Assembly (NCBI GenBank): GCA_016868295.1
Contig: VGHJ01000004.1
Span: 32,163-96,162, forward strand
Direction: 5' to 3'
DNA from: Betaproteobacteria bacterium
GTDB taxonomy: Bacteria > Pseudomonadota > Gammaproteobacteria > Burkholderiales > Rhodocyclaceae
Length of the DNA stretch: 64,000 nucleotides
Positions 7,099-16,334 of this stretch are shown here, in pieces (position 1 is the stretch's first letter; each line of letters opens with the position of its first letter). The notes beneath the pieces are model-generated. The model worked only from the letters and a program-made list of their open reading frames with translations, ran no database searches and was not told the DNA's origin. The position numbers and the translations under genes are program-made.

Positions 7099-9792
7099 AT
7101 GAGCGAAAAAGACATATCCGGCGCCTTCGGCGTCTTCGCCAGGGATTACGTGCCGCTGCCGCCGAAGAACGCGGAAGTGCTTACCACGGCCTGCGATTAC
7201 TGCACCGTCGCCTGCGGCTACAAGGTGTACCGCTGGCCGGTAGGCAAGGAGGGCGGTCGTGCCGCCGGGCAGAACGCCCTCGGCGCCGATTTTCCGAACC
7301 AGATGATCAACAGCGCATCGTGGGTGAGCCCCTCGCAGCACAACATCGTGCGCCACAAGGGCAAGCCGCACCACGTTGTCGTCGTGCCGGACAAGGATGC
7401 CAAGGTGGTGAACGTCGGCGGCAACCACTCCATCCGCGGCGGCACGCTGGCGCAGAAGTGCTTCAACCCGGAAAACCGCACCAGCGAGCGCCTGCTCTAC
7501 CCGATGATCCGCGTGCGCGGCACGCTGATGCCGGTCTCGTGGGACCTCGCCACCGAGGTGATGGCCGACATCTCGAAGTACATCATCGCCAAGTACGGCG
7601 AGCATGCCTGGGCGATCAAGATGTACTCCTACCAATACTTCGAGAACACCTACGCCATCACCAAGCTGGGCATGACCTCGGTCGGCACGCCGGCCATCGC
7701 GCCGCACGACAAGTGTTCCAACACCAACGACGCCACCGGCCTCGACGACGTCGGCATCGATTCCTTCGCCGCCAGCTACCAGGACTGGGCCGACGCCGAG
7801 GTGGCCTTCCTCTCGGGTGTCGATCCCTACGAGACGAAGACGACGCTGTTTACCACCTGGATGATGCCGGGGAACAAGAAGTTCGTCTTCGTCACGCCGC
7901 ACATGACCATGGGCGTGGCCTGGTCGGTGAAGGAGGGGCGCGGCCTCTGGCTGCCCATCATCCCAGGCACCGACAGCGTGCTGCACATGGCCTTGGCGCG
8001 CATCGTCATCGAGAACGGCTGGCAGGACCAGGCGTTCATCGACAAGTGGATTGCCAACTCCTGGGAAGTGGACTCCGGCTACGGCCGCGGCACGCGCAAC
8101 ACCGGCTGGCAGTGGCGCACCACCTGGGGCACCTGGCAGAGCGACTGGGAGGACTACAAGAAGTTCATCCTGTCGCAGGAGGAATCCAAGCTCGACGTGG
8201 CGGCGAAGATCACCGGCCTCAACCCGGACGACATCAGGAAGGCCGCCGAATGGATCGCCAAGCCGGTGAATGGCAAGCGGCCGAAGACCTCGTTCATGCT
8301 GGAGAAGGGCAACTACTGGTCCAACAACTACATGAACACCACCTCGCTGGCGAGCCTGGGTCTCATCTGCGGCGCCGGCAATCGGCCGGGCCAGGTCATC
8401 TCGCGCGGTGGCGGCCACCAGCGCGGCATGATGGGCGCCGGCGGCGGCTCCGGCTGGCTCAACCCGGAGAAGTACCCGGGCCGGCGCAAGAAGAGCTTCA
8501 ACCTCGACCAGTGGGTGATGACCGACCAGGTGAGGTTTGCCTGGGTCTTCGGCACCACCTGGGTGGCGGCGATGATGGCCTCCCAGGCCCTCGGTGACAA
8601 GCTGAACTCGCTCACGCGCGGCAATCCGCACCAGATCGCCAGCCTCGACCGCAAGGCCATCTTCGAGACGCTGAAGAAGCGCGTCGATTCCGGCGGCATG
8701 GTGATGGTGGATTCCGACATCTATCCCTGTGTGCCGGTCGGCACCGAGTACGCCGACATCGTGCTGCCGGCGGCAACCTGGGGCGAGGACAATTTCACCC
8801 GCTGCAACTCGGAGCGGCGCCTGCGCCTGTATTCCAAGTTCTACGACGCGCCGGGCGATGCCAAGCCGGACTGGTGGGCGGTGCAGAAGTTCGCCCAGAA
8901 GATGGGCTACGACAAGGACGGTGGCTACAACTGGAAGACCTCCAACGACGTTTTCGAGGAGGCGGCGCGCTTCGGTCGCAACGGCGTGCTCAACTACCAC
9001 CCGCTGGTGGTGAAGGCCAAGGAGATGAAGGTGCCGGCGCAGGAACTGCTGCGCACCTACGGCACCGAGGGCATCCAGACGCCGATCCGCCAGAAGGACG
9101 GCAAGCTCATTGGCACCCAGCGCCTGCACGATCCGGCCAACGAATGGGAGGACATCGAAGGCCAGGAGGTGAAGCGCAAGTGGCTCTACGCCTTCAACAC
9201 GCATAGCGGCAAGGCTCTCCTGCTGAAGAGTCCATGGAAGTTCGCCGGCTGGATCCAGTTCTACGAGGCCATCAAGCCGCGCGCCGAGAAGGGCGAGATC
9301 TGGGTCACCAACGGCCGCATCAACGAGACCTGGCAGTCGGGCTTCGACGATCTGAGGAAGCCCTATCTGTCGCAGCGCTGGCCCTATCCCTTCCTCATCG
9401 TCCATCCCAACGACGCGAAGAAGAAGGGTATCGAGTCGGGCGACTTCGTCCAGGTGCACAACGACACCGTGTACGTGCAAGTGGGCCAGCCGCAGGGTGT
9501 GCTCGACGCGGACCTGAACTTCAACAACCTGATGAAGGACGGGCACATCAAGACGACAGAGGGCCAGTTCGTCGCCGTGGCCATCGTCTCCGACGAAATG
9601 CGGGAAGGGGTGGCCATGGCCAACTTCAACTTCCCCGGTGCGCCGGCCAACTCGGTGGTCTCGGCGGTGCCCGATCCGATGACCAACAACTATCGCTACA
9701 AGCTTGGCCGCGGCGTGCTGACCAAGGTCGGCGAGTCGCCCTACAAGCACAGCTTCACGGCCATGAGCCTGAAGCCGCGCCACATCGTCTGA
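7099..9792 (+). CDS. idrA: Molybdopterin catalytic subunit of dissimilatory iodate reductase (AioA/IdrA family)
   Basis: An 897-residue member of the DMSO reductase superfamily. The N-terminal motif CDYCTVACGYKVYRW (Cys 32, 35, 39) with SIRGG in place of a fourth Cys is the [3Fe-4S] pattern of the AioA/IdrA branch. EGGRAAGQNALGADF also matches that branch. There is no signal peptide. By eye the RGGGHQRG motif keeps the Arg and His that bind arsenite in AioA, but the AioA His region (ECHATREM, recalled from memory) is replaced by KCSNTNDATG. With two diheme peroxidases and a Rieske gene upstream, iodate reductase is the better call; arsenite oxidase-like remains the alternative. A hairpin terminator follows. 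Confidence 0.8.
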   Translation: MSEKDISGAFGVFARDYVPLPPKNAEVLTTACDYCTVACGYKVYRWPVGKEGGRAAGQNALGADFPNQMINSASWVSPSQHNIVRHKGKPHHVVVVPDKDAKVVNVGGNHSIRGGTLAQKCFNPENRTSERLLYPMIRVRGTLMPVSWDLATEVMADISKYIIAKYGEHAWAIKMYSYQYFENTYAITKLGMTSVGTPAIAPHDKCSNTNDATGLDDVGIDSFAASYQDWADAEVAFLSGVDPYETKTTLFTTWMMPGNKKFVFVTPHMTMGVAWSVKEGRGLWLPIIPGTDSVLHMALARIVIENGWQDQAFIDKWIANSWEVDSGYGRGTRNTGWQWRTTWGTWQSDWEDYKKFILSQEESKLDVAAKITGLNPDDIRKAAEWIAKPVNGKRPKTSFMLEKGNYWSNNYMNTTSLASLGLICGAGNRPGQVISRGGGHQRGMMGAGGGSGWLNPEKYPGRRKKSFNLDQWVMTDQVRFAWVFGTTWVAAMMASQALGDKLNSLTRGNPHQIASLDRKAIFETLKKRVDSGGMVMVDSDIYPCVPVGTEYADIVLPAATWGEDNFTRCNSERRLRLYSKFYDAPGDAKPDWWAVQKFAQKMGYDKDGGYNWKTSNDVFEEAARFGRNGVLNYHPLVVKAKEMKVPAQELLRTYGTEGIQTPIRQKDGKLIGTQRLHDPANEWEDIEGQEVKRKWLYAFNTHSGKALLLKSPWKFAGWIQFYEAIKPRAEKGEIWVTNGRINETWQSGFDDLRKPYLSQRWPYPFLIVHPNDAKKKGIESGDFVQVHNDTVYVQVGQPQGVLDADLNFNNLMKDGHIKTTEGQFVAVAIVSDEMREGVAMANFNFPGAPANSVVSAVPDPMTNNYRYKLGRGVLTKVGESPYKHSFTAMSLKPRHIV

Positions 9793-9812
9793 TCCCTTGT
9801 CGTCGCAGTACG

Positions 9813-9851
9813 GCGGGGCGGCCCGAATCTCCCTCGGGCCGCCCCGCTTTT
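9813..9851 (+). terminator. Rho-independent terminator after idrA
   Basis: A perfect 14-bp stem (GCGGGGCGGCCCGA, loop ATCTCCC, complement) followed by TTTT. It closes the idr operon and reaches the stop codon of convergent modC. Confidence 0.85.
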
Positions 9852-10956
9852 ATTCCAGCACCGGCCCCACCTCCCCCGGCATGAGATGAATGCTCGCGGC
9901 GAGCAGGGTGACGCGCGCCGCGGCGCCGGGGGCGATGTCGTTGCGCTCGGCGACGTGGCTGGGGACGGAGAAGGCGATCGGCTCGCTGCCGCCGTCCGGC
10001 AGCAGGCGGATCTGCGTGAAGGGGCCGAGGCGCAGGCAGTCCTGCACGACACCTGAAACGGGATTCTCGGCTTCGCCGCGCGAGGGCCGTTCGCGCCGGT
10101 GCAGCAGCACGCCCTCAGGCGGGATGACCCAGTTGACGCGATCCCCCTGCCGGCCCTCGACACGCGTCACCTCCAGCCTGTGCCCGAGCCATGCCAGCTT
10201 CAGGCCGCCGCCGTCTTCCGCCAGCGTGCCCTCGAAGAGGTTGTGCAGGCCGACCAGGCGTGCGATCGCGGCGCTGGCCGGGCGCGTCATCACCTCGTCG
10301 GGCGTGCCGGCCTGCAGCGTGCGGCCGCGGTGCAGGATGACCATGCGGTCGGCCAGCATGCGCGCCTCGTCGAGGTCGTGCGTCACCAGCAGCATCGGGA
10401 TGTCGAGTTCGGCGCGCAGCCGCGCCAGTTCCTGCTGCAGCTTGCGTCGCGTGACCTGGTCCACCGCAGAGAAGGGCTCGTCGAGCAGCAGCACAGCGGG
10501 GTCGCGCGCCAGGGCGCGGGCGACGGCGACGCGCTGTTGCTGGCCGCCGGAGAGCTCGGCCGGCCTGCGGCTTGCCAGCCCGTCGAGGTGCACGCGCGCC
10601 AGCAGCTCGTGCGCGCGCGCCTGGCGTTCCGCAAAAGTCAGTCCGCCCAGGGCGGCGGCGACGTTCTCCAACGCGGAGAGGTGGGGGAAGAGGCCGTAGT
10701 TCTGGAAGACGAAGCCGATGCGCCGCGCCTGCACCGGGCGGTTCGCGCCGGACCCGGCGTCGAACCAGGTCTCGCCGTTGCAGCGGATCGCGCCTTCGGC
10801 GGCGGCATGCAGGCCGGCGATGCAGCGCAGGAGGGTGGACTTGCCGCTGCCCGAGGGGCCGACCAGCGCCAGCAGTTCGCCCGGCGCGCAAACGAGCTCG
10901 GCCTCGAGCGGAATCGGCGCGCGCTGGCGCAGCGTGACGTGCAGGCCCTCAGCCAC
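9850..10956 (-). CDS. modC: Molybdate ABC transporter ATP-binding protein
   Basis: A 368-residue ATPase of the ModABC molybdate importer. Walker A is GPSGSGKST, the signature is LSGGQQQRVAVARAL and Walker B is AVLLLDEPFSAVD. The C-terminal third is a MOP/TOBE domain that binds oxyanion. I chose the GTG at 10956: it overlaps the modB stop and places the protein at the normal length. Molybdate supply fits NapA and IdrA on either side. A 24-bp dispersed repeat lies inside the ATPase domain (GGLTFAERQ). Confidence 0.9.
   Translation of the reverse strand: MAEGLHVTLRQRAPIPLEAELVCAPGELLALVGPSGSGKSTLLRCIAGLHAAAEGAIRCNGETWFDAGSGANRPVQARRIGFVFQNYGLFPHLSALENVAAALGGLTFAERQARAHELLARVHLDGLASRRPAELSGGQQQRVAVARALARDPAVLLLDEPFSAVDQVTRRKLQQELARLRAELDIPMLLVTHDLDEARMLADRMVILHRGRTLQAGTPDEVMTRPASAAIARLVGLHNLFEGTLAEDGGGLKLAWLGHRLEVTRVEGRQGDRVNWVIPPEGVLLHRRERPSRGEAENPVSGVVQDCLRLGPFTQIRLLPDGGSEPIAFSVPSHVAERNDIAPGAAARVTLLAASIHLMPGEVGPVLE
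10634..10657 (+). repeat. Dispersed bipartite repeat, copy 4
   Basis: AAAGTCAG, spacer TCCGCCCAGG, then GCGGCG, one mismatch in the second arm. It is antisense to modC and is read there as LGGLTF. Confidence 0.7.
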
Positions 10957-11614
10957 GGTGATCCACCTTGCGGCCGAGCCAGTTGATGGCGGCGATGGCG
11001 GCGAAGGAGAAGGCCACCAGCGTCGCCGACATGATGGCCGCGCCGCGGTCATCGAAGGTCTGCACGCGGTCGTAGATGGCGATGGCGACGGTGCGCGTCT
11101 CGTTCGAGATGTTGCCGCCGACCATCAGCACGACGCCGAACTCGCCGAGGGTGTGGGCGAAGGTCAGCACGACGGCGGCGAGCAGCCCCGGCCAGGCCAG
11201 CGGCAGTTCCACTTTCCACAGCGCCTGCCAGCGCGTCATGCCGCAGCACCAGGCCGCCTCGCGCACCTCGCGCGGGATGGCGTCGAAGGCGCGCTGCACC
11301 GGCTGCACGGCGAAGGGCAGGTTGAAGACGATGGAAGCGAGCAGCAGGCCGTCGAAGGTAAACACCAGCGCGCGGCCGGTGAGTGCCTGGTAGGCCTGGC
11401 CGAGGGCGGAGGCGTCGCCCAGGGCGACGAGGAGGTAGAAGCCGAGCACGGTGGGCGGCAGCACCAGCGGCAGTGCCACCAGCGCTTCGGCGAAGCTGCG
11501 GCCGGGGAAGCGCCGCCAGGCGAGCGGCCGAGCGATCAGCACCGCCAGCGGCAGCAGGATGGCCGTCGTCGCCAGGGCGAGTTGCAGCGAGAGGGCGAGG
11601 GCGGACCAGTCCAT
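10949..11614 (-). CDS. modB: Molybdate ABC transporter permease
   Basis: A 221-residue inner-membrane permease with about five hydrophobic spans. The binding-protein-dependent transport signature is in AHTLGEFGVVLMVGGNI. It is the channel between ModA and ModC. The start is ATG at 11614, directly abutting the modA stop; the 3' end overlaps modC. Length is normal for the family. Confidence 0.92.
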   Translation of the reverse strand: MDWSALALSLQLALATTAILLPLAVLIARPLAWRRFPGRSFAEALVALPLVLPPTVLGFYLLVALGDASALGQAYQALTGRALVFTFDGLLLASIVFNLPFAVQPVQRAFDAIPREVREAAWCCGMTRWQALWKVELPLAWPGLLAAVVLTFAHTLGEFGVVLMVGGNISNETRTVAIAIYDRVQTFDDRGAAIMSATLVAFSFAAIAAINWLGRKVDHRG

Positions 11615-12388
11615 TTATCTGTTTTCGTCCGGCAGGACGAAGCCGTGCTTCAGCAGAATCGCGCGCGCCTCCGGCGACTGCAGGAAGACATAGAACGCCC
11701 GTGCCGCCGCGCCCGCTCCCTTCACCAGCACCATGCGCTGCCGCAGCGGCGCATGCCAGGATTCCGGCAGGGTGGCGAAGCCGCCCTTGGCGGCGAGCTC
11801 CTCGGCGCGTACAAGAGAAAGGGGCAGGATGCCCGCCTGCGCCGAGCCGCTCGCGGCGAAGCGCGCCGCCTGCGCCGCGTTCTCGCCCAGCACCAGCTTG
11901 TCCTGCACCGCCTCCCAGGCGCCGGCGCGCTGCAGGGCCTCGCGCGCGGCGCGGCCATAGGGCGCGTGCTCGGGGTTGGCGATGGCGAGCTTCTTCAGCC
12001 GGCCGTCCTTCGCGGCGGCGGCAAGGTCGCGCAATTTGCTGTCGGCCTTCACCGGCGAGCCGTTGGGCAGGTAGAGCGCGATGCGGCCGATGGCATACAG
12101 CGCGCCCGGCCCCTCGGCGCGGCCTTCCTGAATGAGCGCCTCGGCATAGGCCTCGTCGGCGGAGAGGAACAGCTCGAAGGGCGCGCCCTGCGCGATCTGG
12201 CGGCGGAAGATGCCGGAGGAGCCGAAAGTCAGTCTCGGCGGGACGGCCCCGGCGCGTGCATGCGCGGCGGCGATTTCGCTCAGGGCGAACTTGAGGTCGG
12301 CCGCCGCGGCGACGCCGGGCGCCTCGGCGGCGTGCGCCGGCGCGAACAGGTTCAGCGCGAAGGTCAGCAGGGCCAGGGCATGCTTCAT
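11615..12388 (-). CDS. modA: Molybdate ABC transporter substrate-binding protein
   Basis: A 257-residue periplasmic protein, first gene of modABC. The start at 12388 gives MKHALALLTFALNLFAPAHA, a clear Sec signal peptide. The early motif AAADLKFALSEIA and the FGSSGIFRRQI segment, in which a Ser contacts the oxyanion, are typical of ModA. A 24-bp dispersed repeat spans that second motif (PRLTFGSSG). No ModE gene is in the window. Confidence 0.9.
   Translation of the reverse strand: MKHALALLTFALNLFAPAHAAEAPGVAAAADLKFALSEIAAAHARAGAVPPRLTFGSSGIFRRQIAQGAPFELFLSADEAYAEALIQEGRAEGPGALYAIGRIALYLPNGSPVKADSKLRDLAAAAKDGRLKKLAIANPEHAPYGRAAREALQRAGAWEAVQDKLVLGENAAQAARFAASGSAQAGILPLSLVRAEELAAKGGFATLPESWHAPLRQRMVLVKGAGAAARAFYVFLQSPEARAILLKHGFVLPDENR
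12225..12248 (+). repeat. Dispersed bipartite repeat, copy 5
   Basis: AAAGTCAG, spacer TCTCGGCGGG, ACGGCC (last base differs). It is antisense to modA and is read there as RLTFGSS. Confidence 0.75.
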
Positions 12389-12505
12389 GGGGTGAATGGT
12401 TGACCAAAACAGTCGACGAAACTGTAACACGCGGGCCGAACAATCATCGCTTCGATGGCGGAATAAGGCGCGCTGTTCCTTGAGCCTTGAAATTTGATTT
12501 CAAAA

Positions 12506-12519
12506 TTGACATTTATCAA
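12506..12519 (+). promoter_or_regulatory. FNR/DNR-type box upstream of napD
   Basis: TTGAC-ATTT-ATCAA, 9 of 10 defined positions of TTGAT-N4-ATCAA. Its centre is about 80 bp before the napD ATG, so a start site near 12554 would put it at -41.5, the activating position for FNR-family regulators. Confidence 0.7.
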
Positions 12520-12592
12520 TACGTCTCGAGCATCGACTGGCCTAGCATGACGTTCGTGCCCCGTTAGGGCAGACGCATTTTCCGCAAGACGC

Positions 12593-12841
12593 ATGAATAT
12601 TTCCAGCATCATCGTGCACGCCAAGCCGACCGAGATCCTGTCGGTGCGCGGCAACCTCGAGCAGATCCCCGGCGTGGAGATCCACGCCGCCACAGACGAC
12701 GGCAGGCTCGTCGTCACCATCGAAAGCGAAACCGACGGCGACACCACCGGCACCTTCGACCGCATCAACGCGACCGAGGGCGTGCTGTCGTGCGCCATGG
12801 TTTTTCATCAATTCGAATCCGATCCTGAGAAGGAGGCCTGA
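12593..12841 (+). CDS. napD: NapD chaperone for periplasmic nitrate reductase
   Basis: An 82-residue cytoplasmic protein beginning [15 protein letters not shown], the usual NapD opening. NapD binds the Tat signal of NapA and delays export until the molybdenum cofactor is inserted. It is one base upstream of napA and first in napDAGHB. An FNR-type box lies ahead of it. Confidence 0.92.
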   Translation: MNISSIIVHAKPTEILSVRGNLEQIPGVEIHAATDDGRLVVTIESETDGDTTGTFDRINATEGVLSCAMVFHQFESDPEKEA

Positions 12842-12842
12842 A

Positions 12843-15389
12843 ATGAAACTGACGCGTCGTGACTTTATCAAGGCGAATGCGGCCGTTGCCGCCGCTACCG
12901 CCGCCGGCATTTCCCTTCCCGCCAAGGAAGCGCTTGCCCAGCAGGCCGCCGACGGCATCCGCTGGGACAAGGGCGTCTGCCGCTACTGCGCCGTGGGCTG
13001 CGGCGTGCTGGTCGGCGTCAAGGATGGCCGCATCGTCGCCACCCAGGGCGACCCGGACTGCCCGGTGAATAGCGGCCTGAACTGCATCAAGGGCTACTTC
13101 CTGGCGAAGATGCTGTACGCCAAGGACCGCCTGACCAAGCCGCTGCTGCGCATGAAGGACGGCAAGTTCGACAAGAACGGCGAGTTCGCCCCGGTTTCCT
13201 GGGATGCGGCCTTCGACATCATGGCGCAGAAGGTCAAGGAAACGATGAAGAACCCCGATCAGGGGCCGTTCGGCGTTTCCATGTTCGGTTCCGGCCAGGC
13301 GACGATCTGGGAAGGCTATGCCGCCGTCAAGCTCTGGAAGGCCGGCTTCCGCTCCAACAGCATCGACCCGAATGCGCGCCACTGCATGGCCTCCGCCGTG
13401 GCCGCCTTCATGCGCACCTTCAACATGGACGAGCCGATGGGCTGCTACGACGACATCGAGCACGCCGACGCCTTCGTGCTGTGGGGCTCGAACATGGCCG
13501 AGATGCACCCGGTGCTGTGGTCGCGCATGACCAACCGCCGCCTGACCGCCAAGCACGTCAAGTTCCATGTGCTGTCCACCTTCGGTACCCGCTCCTGCGA
13601 GCTGGCGGACAACGAGATGATCTTCAAGCCGCAGTCCGACCTGGCGATCCAGAACTACATCTGCAACTACATCATCCAGTCCGGCGCGGTGAACAAGGAC
13701 TTCGTCGCCAAGACCGCCCTCTTCCGCCAGGGCGTGACCGACATCGGCTACGGCCTGCGCCCCAACCATCCGCTCGAGCAGGTGGCGAACAACAACGGCT
13801 ATCCCGGCCCGGACGGCAAGCCCAAGGGCGACCCGAATGCGTCCAAGCCGATCAGCTTCGAGGAGTTCGCCAAGTTCGTTTCGGAATACACGCTCGAGAA
13901 GACCCACGAAATCTCCGGCGTGCCGAAGGACAAGCTCGAGCTGCTGGCGAAGACCTACGCCGACCCGAAGATCAAGGTCACGTCGTTCTGGTGCATGGGC
14001 TTCAACCAGCACACCCGCGGCACCTGGGTGAACAACATGAACTACAACATCCACCTGCTGGTCGGCAAGATCTCCGAGCCGGGCAACAGCCCCTTCTCGC
14101 TCACCGGCCAGCCGACGGCCTGCGGCACGGCGCGCGAGGTCGGCGTCTTCGCCCACCGCCTGCCCGCCGACATGGTGGTGATGAATCCGAAGCACCGCGA
14201 GATTTCCGAGAAGATCTGGAAACTGCCGGACGGCACGATTCCCGCGCGCATCGGCTACCACGCCGTGTTGCAGTCGCGCATGCTCAAGGACGGCAAGATC
14301 GGCTTCTACTGGACCACCACCACCAACAACATGCAGGCCGGCCCGAACATCAACGGCGAGATCTATCCCGGCTGGCGCAACCCGAAGGCCTTCGTGGTGG
14401 TGTCCGACATCTATCCGACCGTCTCGGCCATGGCGGCCGACCTGATCCTGCCCTGCGCGTCCTGGATGGAGAAGGAAGGCGCCTTCGGCAACGCCGAGCG
14501 GCGCGGCCAGTTCTGGCGCCAGCAGGTCAAGGCGCCGGGCGACTGCAAGTCCGATCTCTGGCAGATCATGGAGTTCTCCAAGCGCTTCAAGACCGACGAG
14601 GTGTGGCCGGCCGATCTGCTCGCCAAGGCGCCCGAACTGAAGGGCAAGACCCTCTACGAGGTGTTGTTCGCCAACGGTCAGGTCAACAAGTTCCCGAAGG
14701 AAGAGGCCGCCAAGACCAATGCGCACGCCTGGGCGGGCTACACCACCGACGAGAACGAGCATTTCGGCTACTACGTGCAGAAGGGCCTGTTCGAGGAATA
14801 CCGCACCTTCACGCTCGGCAAGGGCAAGGACATGGGCGAGTTCGACCACTACCACAAGGTGCGCGGACTGCGCTGGCCGGTGGTGAACGGCAAGGAAACC
14901 CTGTGGCGCTTCCGCGAGGGCTATGACCCCTATGTCAAGGCCGGCGAAGGCGTGCGCTTCTACGGCCGCGAGGACGGCAAGGCCTGGATCTTCGCCCTGC
15001 CCTACCAGCCGGCCGCCGAGATGCCGGACAAGGAATACGACCTCTGGCTGTGCACCGGCCGCGTGCTCGAGCACTGGCATACCGGCTCCATGACGCGCCG
15101 CGTGCCCGAGCTCTACCGCGCCTTCCCGGACGCCCCGGTGTGGATGCACCCGAAGGACGCCGAGAAGCGCGGCCTGAAGAACGGCGACGCGGTCAAGGCC
15201 GTCACCCGCCGCGGCGAGGTCGCCCTGCGCGTGAGCACACGCGGCCGCAACAAGATGCCGGAAGGGATGGTCTTCATCCCCTTCTTCGACGAACACCGCC
15301 TGGTGAACAAGCTGACGCTCGACGCCACCTGCCCGATCTCGAAAGAGACGGACTTCAAGAAGTGCGCGGTGAAGATCGTCAAGGCGTAA
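12843..15389 (+). CDS. napA: Periplasmic nitrate reductase catalytic subunit
   Basis: An 848-residue molybdoenzyme that reduces nitrate to nitrite in the periplasm. The Tat signal is [19 protein letters not shown]. The [4Fe-4S] ligands start at CRYCAVGC (Cys 46, 49, 53) with the fourth in [10 protein letters not shown]. The molybdenum-ligand Cys is in [11 protein letters not shown] at about residue 181. The C-terminal MGD-binding domain ends normally, so the gene is full length. It lies between napD and napG; NapB is its heme partner. Confidence 0.96.
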   Translation: MKLTRRDFIKANAAVAAATAAGISLPAKEALAQQAADGIRWDKGVCRYCAVGCGVLVGVKDGRIVATQGDPDCPVNSGLNCIKGYFLAKMLYAKDRLTKPLLRMKDGKFDKNGEFAPVSWDAAFDIMAQKVKETMKNPDQGPFGVSMFGSGQATIWEGYAAVKLWKAGFRSNSIDPNARHCMASAVAAFMRTFNMDEPMGCYDDIEHADAFVLWGSNMAEMHPVLWSRMTNRRLTAKHVKFHVLSTFGTRSCELADNEMIFKPQSDLAIQNYICNYIIQSGAVNKDFVAKTALFRQGVTDIGYGLRPNHPLEQVANNNGYPGPDGKPKGDPNASKPISFEEFAKFVSEYTLEKTHEISGVPKDKLELLAKTYADPKIKVTSFWCMGFNQHTRGTWVNNMNYNIHLLVGKISEPGNSPFSLTGQPTACGTAREVGVFAHRLPADMVVMNPKHREISEKIWKLPDGTIPARIGYHAVLQSRMLKDGKIGFYWTTTTNNMQAGPNINGEIYPGWRNPKAFVVVSDIYPTVSAMAADLILPCASWMEKEGAFGNAERRGQFWRQQVKAPGDCKSDLWQIMEFSKRFKTDEVWPADLLAKAPELKGKTLYEVLFANGQVNKFPKEEAAKTNAHAWAGYTTDENEHFGYYVQKGLFEEYRTFTLGKGKDMGEFDHYHKVRGLRWPVVNGKETLWRFREGYDPYVKAGEGVRFYGREDGKAWIFALPYQPAAEMPDKEYDLWLCTGRVLEHWHTGSMTRRVPELYRAFPDAPVWMHPKDAEKRGLKNGDAVKAVTRRGEVALRVSTRGRNKMPEGMVFIPFFDEHRLVNKLTLDATCPISKETDFKKCAVKIVKA

Positions 15390-15467
15390 TCCGACAAGGC
15401 ATCAGGGAGCGCGACGGCGGGCGACCCGCATGGGCCGTCCGACGGGAGACGCAGCCCGGCACGCATC

Positions 15468-16334
15468 ATGGATACCGAAAAGCCCAGGAAGGCGCCCGCC
15501 TCCTCGCAGGCGCGGCGGCAGTTTCTGTTCGATTCCGCCCGCATGGCGTGCGGCGTCAGTCTGCTGGGACTGGGTGTCGGACTCTATGCGCGGAACGCCA
15601 CCGCGCTGCCCCCTGCCGCCCTGCGCCCGCCGGGCGCCCTGCCCGAGCCCGAATTTTCCGCCGCCTGCATCCGCTGCGGCATGTGCGTGCGCGACTGTCC
15701 CTACCACATGCTCCATCTGGCCAAGCCGGAAGACCCGATGCCGACGGGAACCCCGTACTTCGTGGCGCGCCAGGCGCCCTGCGAAATGTGCGAGGACATC
15801 CCCTGCGTGAAGGCTTGTCCGACCAGCGCGCTGGATCACTCGCTGAAGGACATCACCAAGGCAAAAATGGGCCTGGCGGTGCTGGTCGACCAGGAAACCT
15901 GCCTCAACTTCCTCGGCCTGCGCTGCGACATCTGCTATCGCGTCTGCCCGGTGCTCGACAAGGCGATCACCCTCGCTCCGCAGTCCAACACCCGCACCGG
16001 TGCGCATACGCTGTTCATCCCGGTGGTGCATTCCGAGCACTGCACCGGCTGCGGTCTGTGCGAGAAGGCCTGCCCGACGGCGATTGCCGCGATCAAGGTT
16101 CTGCCGATCTACGTGGCCAAGGGCCAGTTGTCCGCCCACTACCGCCTCGGCTGGGTCGAGAAGGAGAAAGCGGGCGGCAGCCTGGTGACGCCGGACGTCG
16201 AGCACCGCTACCACACGCCGGAAGGCCTGAAATACGATCACCGCTCCGGCAAGGTGGTTCCCGACATGCCGCCGTCGTCGGACGCCGCCCCGCCGGCGCC
16301 GGCGCTCAAGGCCTTGCAGGGGAACAAGCTGTGA
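15468..16334 (+). CDS. napG: NapG ferredoxin-type quinol dehydrogenase subunit
   Basis: A 288-residue protein with a Tat-like signal (ARRQFLFDSARMACGVSLLGLG) and four cysteine clusters of [4Fe-4S] type: CIRCGMCVRDCP, CEMCEDIPCVKACP, CDICYRVCP and CTGCGLCEKACP. With NapH it passes electrons from quinol to NapAB. The stop overlaps the GTG of napH, implying translational coupling. A Pro/Ala-rich tail follows the last cluster. Confidence 0.93.
   Translation: MDTEKPRKAPASSQARRQFLFDSARMACGVSLLGLGVGLYARNATALPPAALRPPGALPEPEFSAACIRCGMCVRDCPYHMLHLAKPEDPMPTGTPYFVARQAPCEMCEDIPCVKACPTSALDHSLKDITKAKMGLAVLVDQETCLNFLGLRCDICYRVCPVLDKAITLAPQSNTRTGAHTLFIPVVHSEHCTGCGLCEKACPTAIAAIKVLPIYVAKGQLSAHYRLGWVEKEKAGGSLVTPDVEHRYHTPEGLKYDHRSGKVVPDMPPSSDAAPPAPALKALQGNKL

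Noticed and set aside
4401..7115. Reverse-strand open frame of 904 codons opposite the idr genes
   Set aside because: It is the shadow of strongly supported forward genes. Its translation is low-complexity (rich in Val, Arg, Gly, His) with no family match, as expected in a high-GC genome.
6958..9783. Long reverse frame opposite idrA
   Set aside because: Antisense shadow; no start signal and no recognisable motif. The forward frame carries a full molybdoenzyme.
7099..9792. Arsenite oxidase AioA
   Set aside because: The enzyme family is the same, but two linked diheme peroxidases and the changed substrate region fit iodate reductase better. Kept as an alternative.
15541..15590. GTCAGTCTGCTGGGAC in napG as another copy of the dispersed element
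   Set aside because: It lacks the AAA of the first arm and has no ACGGC at the fixed spacing; it encodes a normal signal peptide.
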